From Candidatus Kapaibacterium sp. (lineage in GTDB: Bacteria; Bacteroidota; Ignavibacteria; Kapaibacteriales; UBA2268): a stretch of DNA of 64,000 nt. Location: contig CALBDO010000013.1 in assembly GCA_937927515.1 (NCBI GenBank), positions 1 through 64,000 of the forward strand. The letters are read 5' to 3'. This document shows, piece by piece, positions 62,757-64,000 of the stretch. The position numbers were made by a program, and so were the translations under genes. The notes under the pieces were generated by a model that did not search any database, had not been told where the DNA came from, and saw only the letters and a list, made by a program, of their open reading frames with translations. Positions within the stretch are counted from its first letter, which is position 1. Each line of letters starts with the position of its first letter.

Positions 62757-64000
62757 ATGAGAAAGTGGCGAATTGAAGACTCTATAGAGTTGTACAACAT
62801 TAAGGGATGGGGACAAAATTATTTTAACATAAATGAAAAGGGCAACCTCGTGGTTATGCCTTCGAAAAATGGTGTCCAGATAGATTTAAAGGAACTTATC
62901 GACGAACTTACTCTAAAAGATGTTTCGCTTCCAGTTCTAATTCGTTTTCCCGATATCTTGGACGATAGAATCGAAACCTTGACCCAATGCTTTGAGGAAG
63001 CTTCGAAGGAGTATAATTTCAAAGGAAAGTACTACAACGTTTATCCCATTAAAGTCAATCAAGTAAGACCCGTAGTCGAGGAAATTATTCGTTATGGAAA
63101 AAAGTACAATATTGGCTTGGAAGCAGGGTCCAAGCCTGAACTTCATGTAGTTCTTGCTGTTTCTACTTTTCCAGATTCTTTAATTATTTGTAATGGCTAC
63201 AAGGACGAAAGTTTTATTGAATTAGCGCTACTGGCACAAAAGATGGGCCGAAAGATATTTGTCGTTGCCGAAAAATTTAATGAATTAAAATTATTAATCT
63301 CTATTGCTAAAAGATTAAAAATTAAACCAAACATTGGAATCCGCATAAAGCTTGCAACCCAAGGAAGTGGCAAATGGGAAGACTCCACTGGCGACAAAAG
63401 CAAATTTGGTCTTATGTCGAGCGAAGTCATCGAGGCTGTTGAATATATTCGTTCTTCAAAGTTACTTGATTCTTTCAAGCTAATACATTTTCACATAGGT
63501 AGCCAAGTTACAAACATTAGAATGATAAAAAATGCCCTACGGGAGTGTTCCCAATTTTATGCACAATTGCGTAAATTGGGTTGCAATATTGAATTTGTTG
63601 ATATTGGTGGTGGTTTGGGCGTAGACTACGACGGAACCCGCTCCTTTAGCCCAAGTAGTATTAATTACACCATTAAAGAATACGTCGACGATGCAGTTTA
63701 CATGATGAAAGAAGTATGTGATAAGAATAATCTTCCACATCCAAACATAATTACTGAATCTGGGCGTTCTCTCACTGCTCATCACTCAATTCTCGTGTTT
63801 AACGTTCTCGAAGCTGCTGCCACCCCAAGGTGGGATTATGAAAATGATGTAATTCAAGACGGCGACCACGAGAACGTAAAGGAATTGTATAATATATTGG
63901 AAAATATAAACTCAGTTAACCTCCTTGAAAGCTGGCACGATGCACAACAAGTACGAGAAGACTCGCTCGATTTGTTCAATTTGGGATTATTGGATTTGCA
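62757..64000 (+). CDS. speA: Biosynthetic arginine decarboxylase (N-terminal part, runs off the edge)
   Basis: SpeA converts arginine to agmatine, the first step of the agmatine route to putrescine, with PLP. About 414 codons are present of an expected ~630. The PLP lysine is Lys99 in YYNVYPIKVNQ, near the family's usual position. Further motifs are GLEAGSKPELHVVLA, ICNGYKDESFI, LIHFHIGSQVTN, FVDIGGGLGVDYDG and ITESGRSLTAHHS. The start is ATG at 62757. The gene is cut by the right edge of the window. Confidence 0.95.
   Translation, partial: MRKWRIEDSIELYNIKGWGQNYFNINEKGNLVVMPSKNGVQIDLKELIDELTLKDVSLPVLIRFPDILDDRIETLTQCFEEASKEYNFKGKYYNVYPIKVNQVRPVVEEIIRYGKKYNIGLEAGSKPELHVVLAVSTFPDSLIICNGYKDESFIELALLAQKMGRKIFVVAEKFNELKLLISIAKRLKIKPNIGIRIKLATQGSGKWEDSTGDKSKFGLMSSEVIEAVEYIRSSKLLDSFKLIHFHIGSQVTNIRMIKNALRECSQFYAQLRKLGCNIEFVDIGGGLGVDYDGTRSFSPSSINYTIKEYVDDAVYMMKEVCDKNNLPHPNIITESGRSLTAHHSILVFNVLEAAATPRWDYENDVIQDGDHENVKELYNILENINSVNLLESWHDAQQVREDSLDLFNLGLLDL

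Overview
The window is AT-rich, densely packed bacterial DNA. It most resembles the FCB (Bacteroidota/Chlorobiota) group, perhaps a Kapabacteria- or Ignavibacteria-like lineage; that placement is inference. Three observations support it. At least four large secreted proteins end in a type IX secretion (T9SS) C-terminal sorting domain. Many genes have a TAnnTTTG -7 element just upstream instead of a clear E. coli-type promoter. There are also Gram-negative envelope genes (kdsA, rodZ-like, lipoproteins). No CRISPR array, insertion sequence, phage gene or rRNA was seen.

Layout. 1-5 kb: the 3' end of an unidentified gene, a secreted beta-propeller protein, an EamA permease, a thiolase and a zinc-free MDR oxidoreductase. 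5.1-10.2 kb: one very long multi-module glycosyltransferase, followed by tRNA-Ser(GGA). 10.3-19.5 kb: an LD-carboxypeptidase with a Tat-like signal, a 1535-residue VWA/propeller surface protein, kdsA, a small lipoprotein, a Gfo/Idh/MocA oxidoreductase, rnhA and a UPF0173 hydrolase. 19.5-24.3 kb: two related T9SS cargo proteins, one starting with a CGPC thioredoxin-like domain. 24.3-24.7 kb: SRP RNA and tRNA-Arg(TCT). 24.7-32.8 kb: a RodZ-like protein, a DUF2279 protein, a family 2 glycosyltransferase, a 1439-residue 2-hydroxyacyl-CoA dehydratase activase-type fusion and purM. 32.8-37.9 kb: a membrane metallopeptidase, recN, a CheR-type methyltransferase, an MBL hydrolase, scpB and scpA. 38-45 kb: secreted proteins including a HExxH protein, pdxJ, asnB, a rhomboid protease and glutamine synthetase. 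45.1-51.3 kb: a compact signalling operon. 51.3-64 kb: a NamZ-like muramidase, a heparinase-type protein, gdhA, ilvE, a Bax inhibitor-1 protein, a small polysaccharide cluster, a frameshifted phytase-like lipoprotein gene, ccmB and the 5' part of speA.

The most unusual region is 45122-51302. Six overlapping or near-abutting genes encode a MmcQ/YjbR protein, a kinase-fold protein, a histidine kinase with a Rossmann-like N-terminus and PAS domains, a response regulator fused to a GcvH-like domain that has lost its lipoyl lysine, an AmmeMemoRadiSam-type radical SAM enzyme and a TPR protein. The layout suggests a signalling module that senses a metabolite or redox state. Its ligand and output cannot be read from the sequence.

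Several genes fit together metabolically. glnA, gdhA, asnB, ilvE and speA handle nitrogen and amino acids. The thiolase, the MDR oxidoreductase and the dehydratase-activase protein suggest acyl-CoA chemistry. The glycosyltransferases, the methyltransferase and the heparinase-like protein suggest surface polysaccharide production or turnover.
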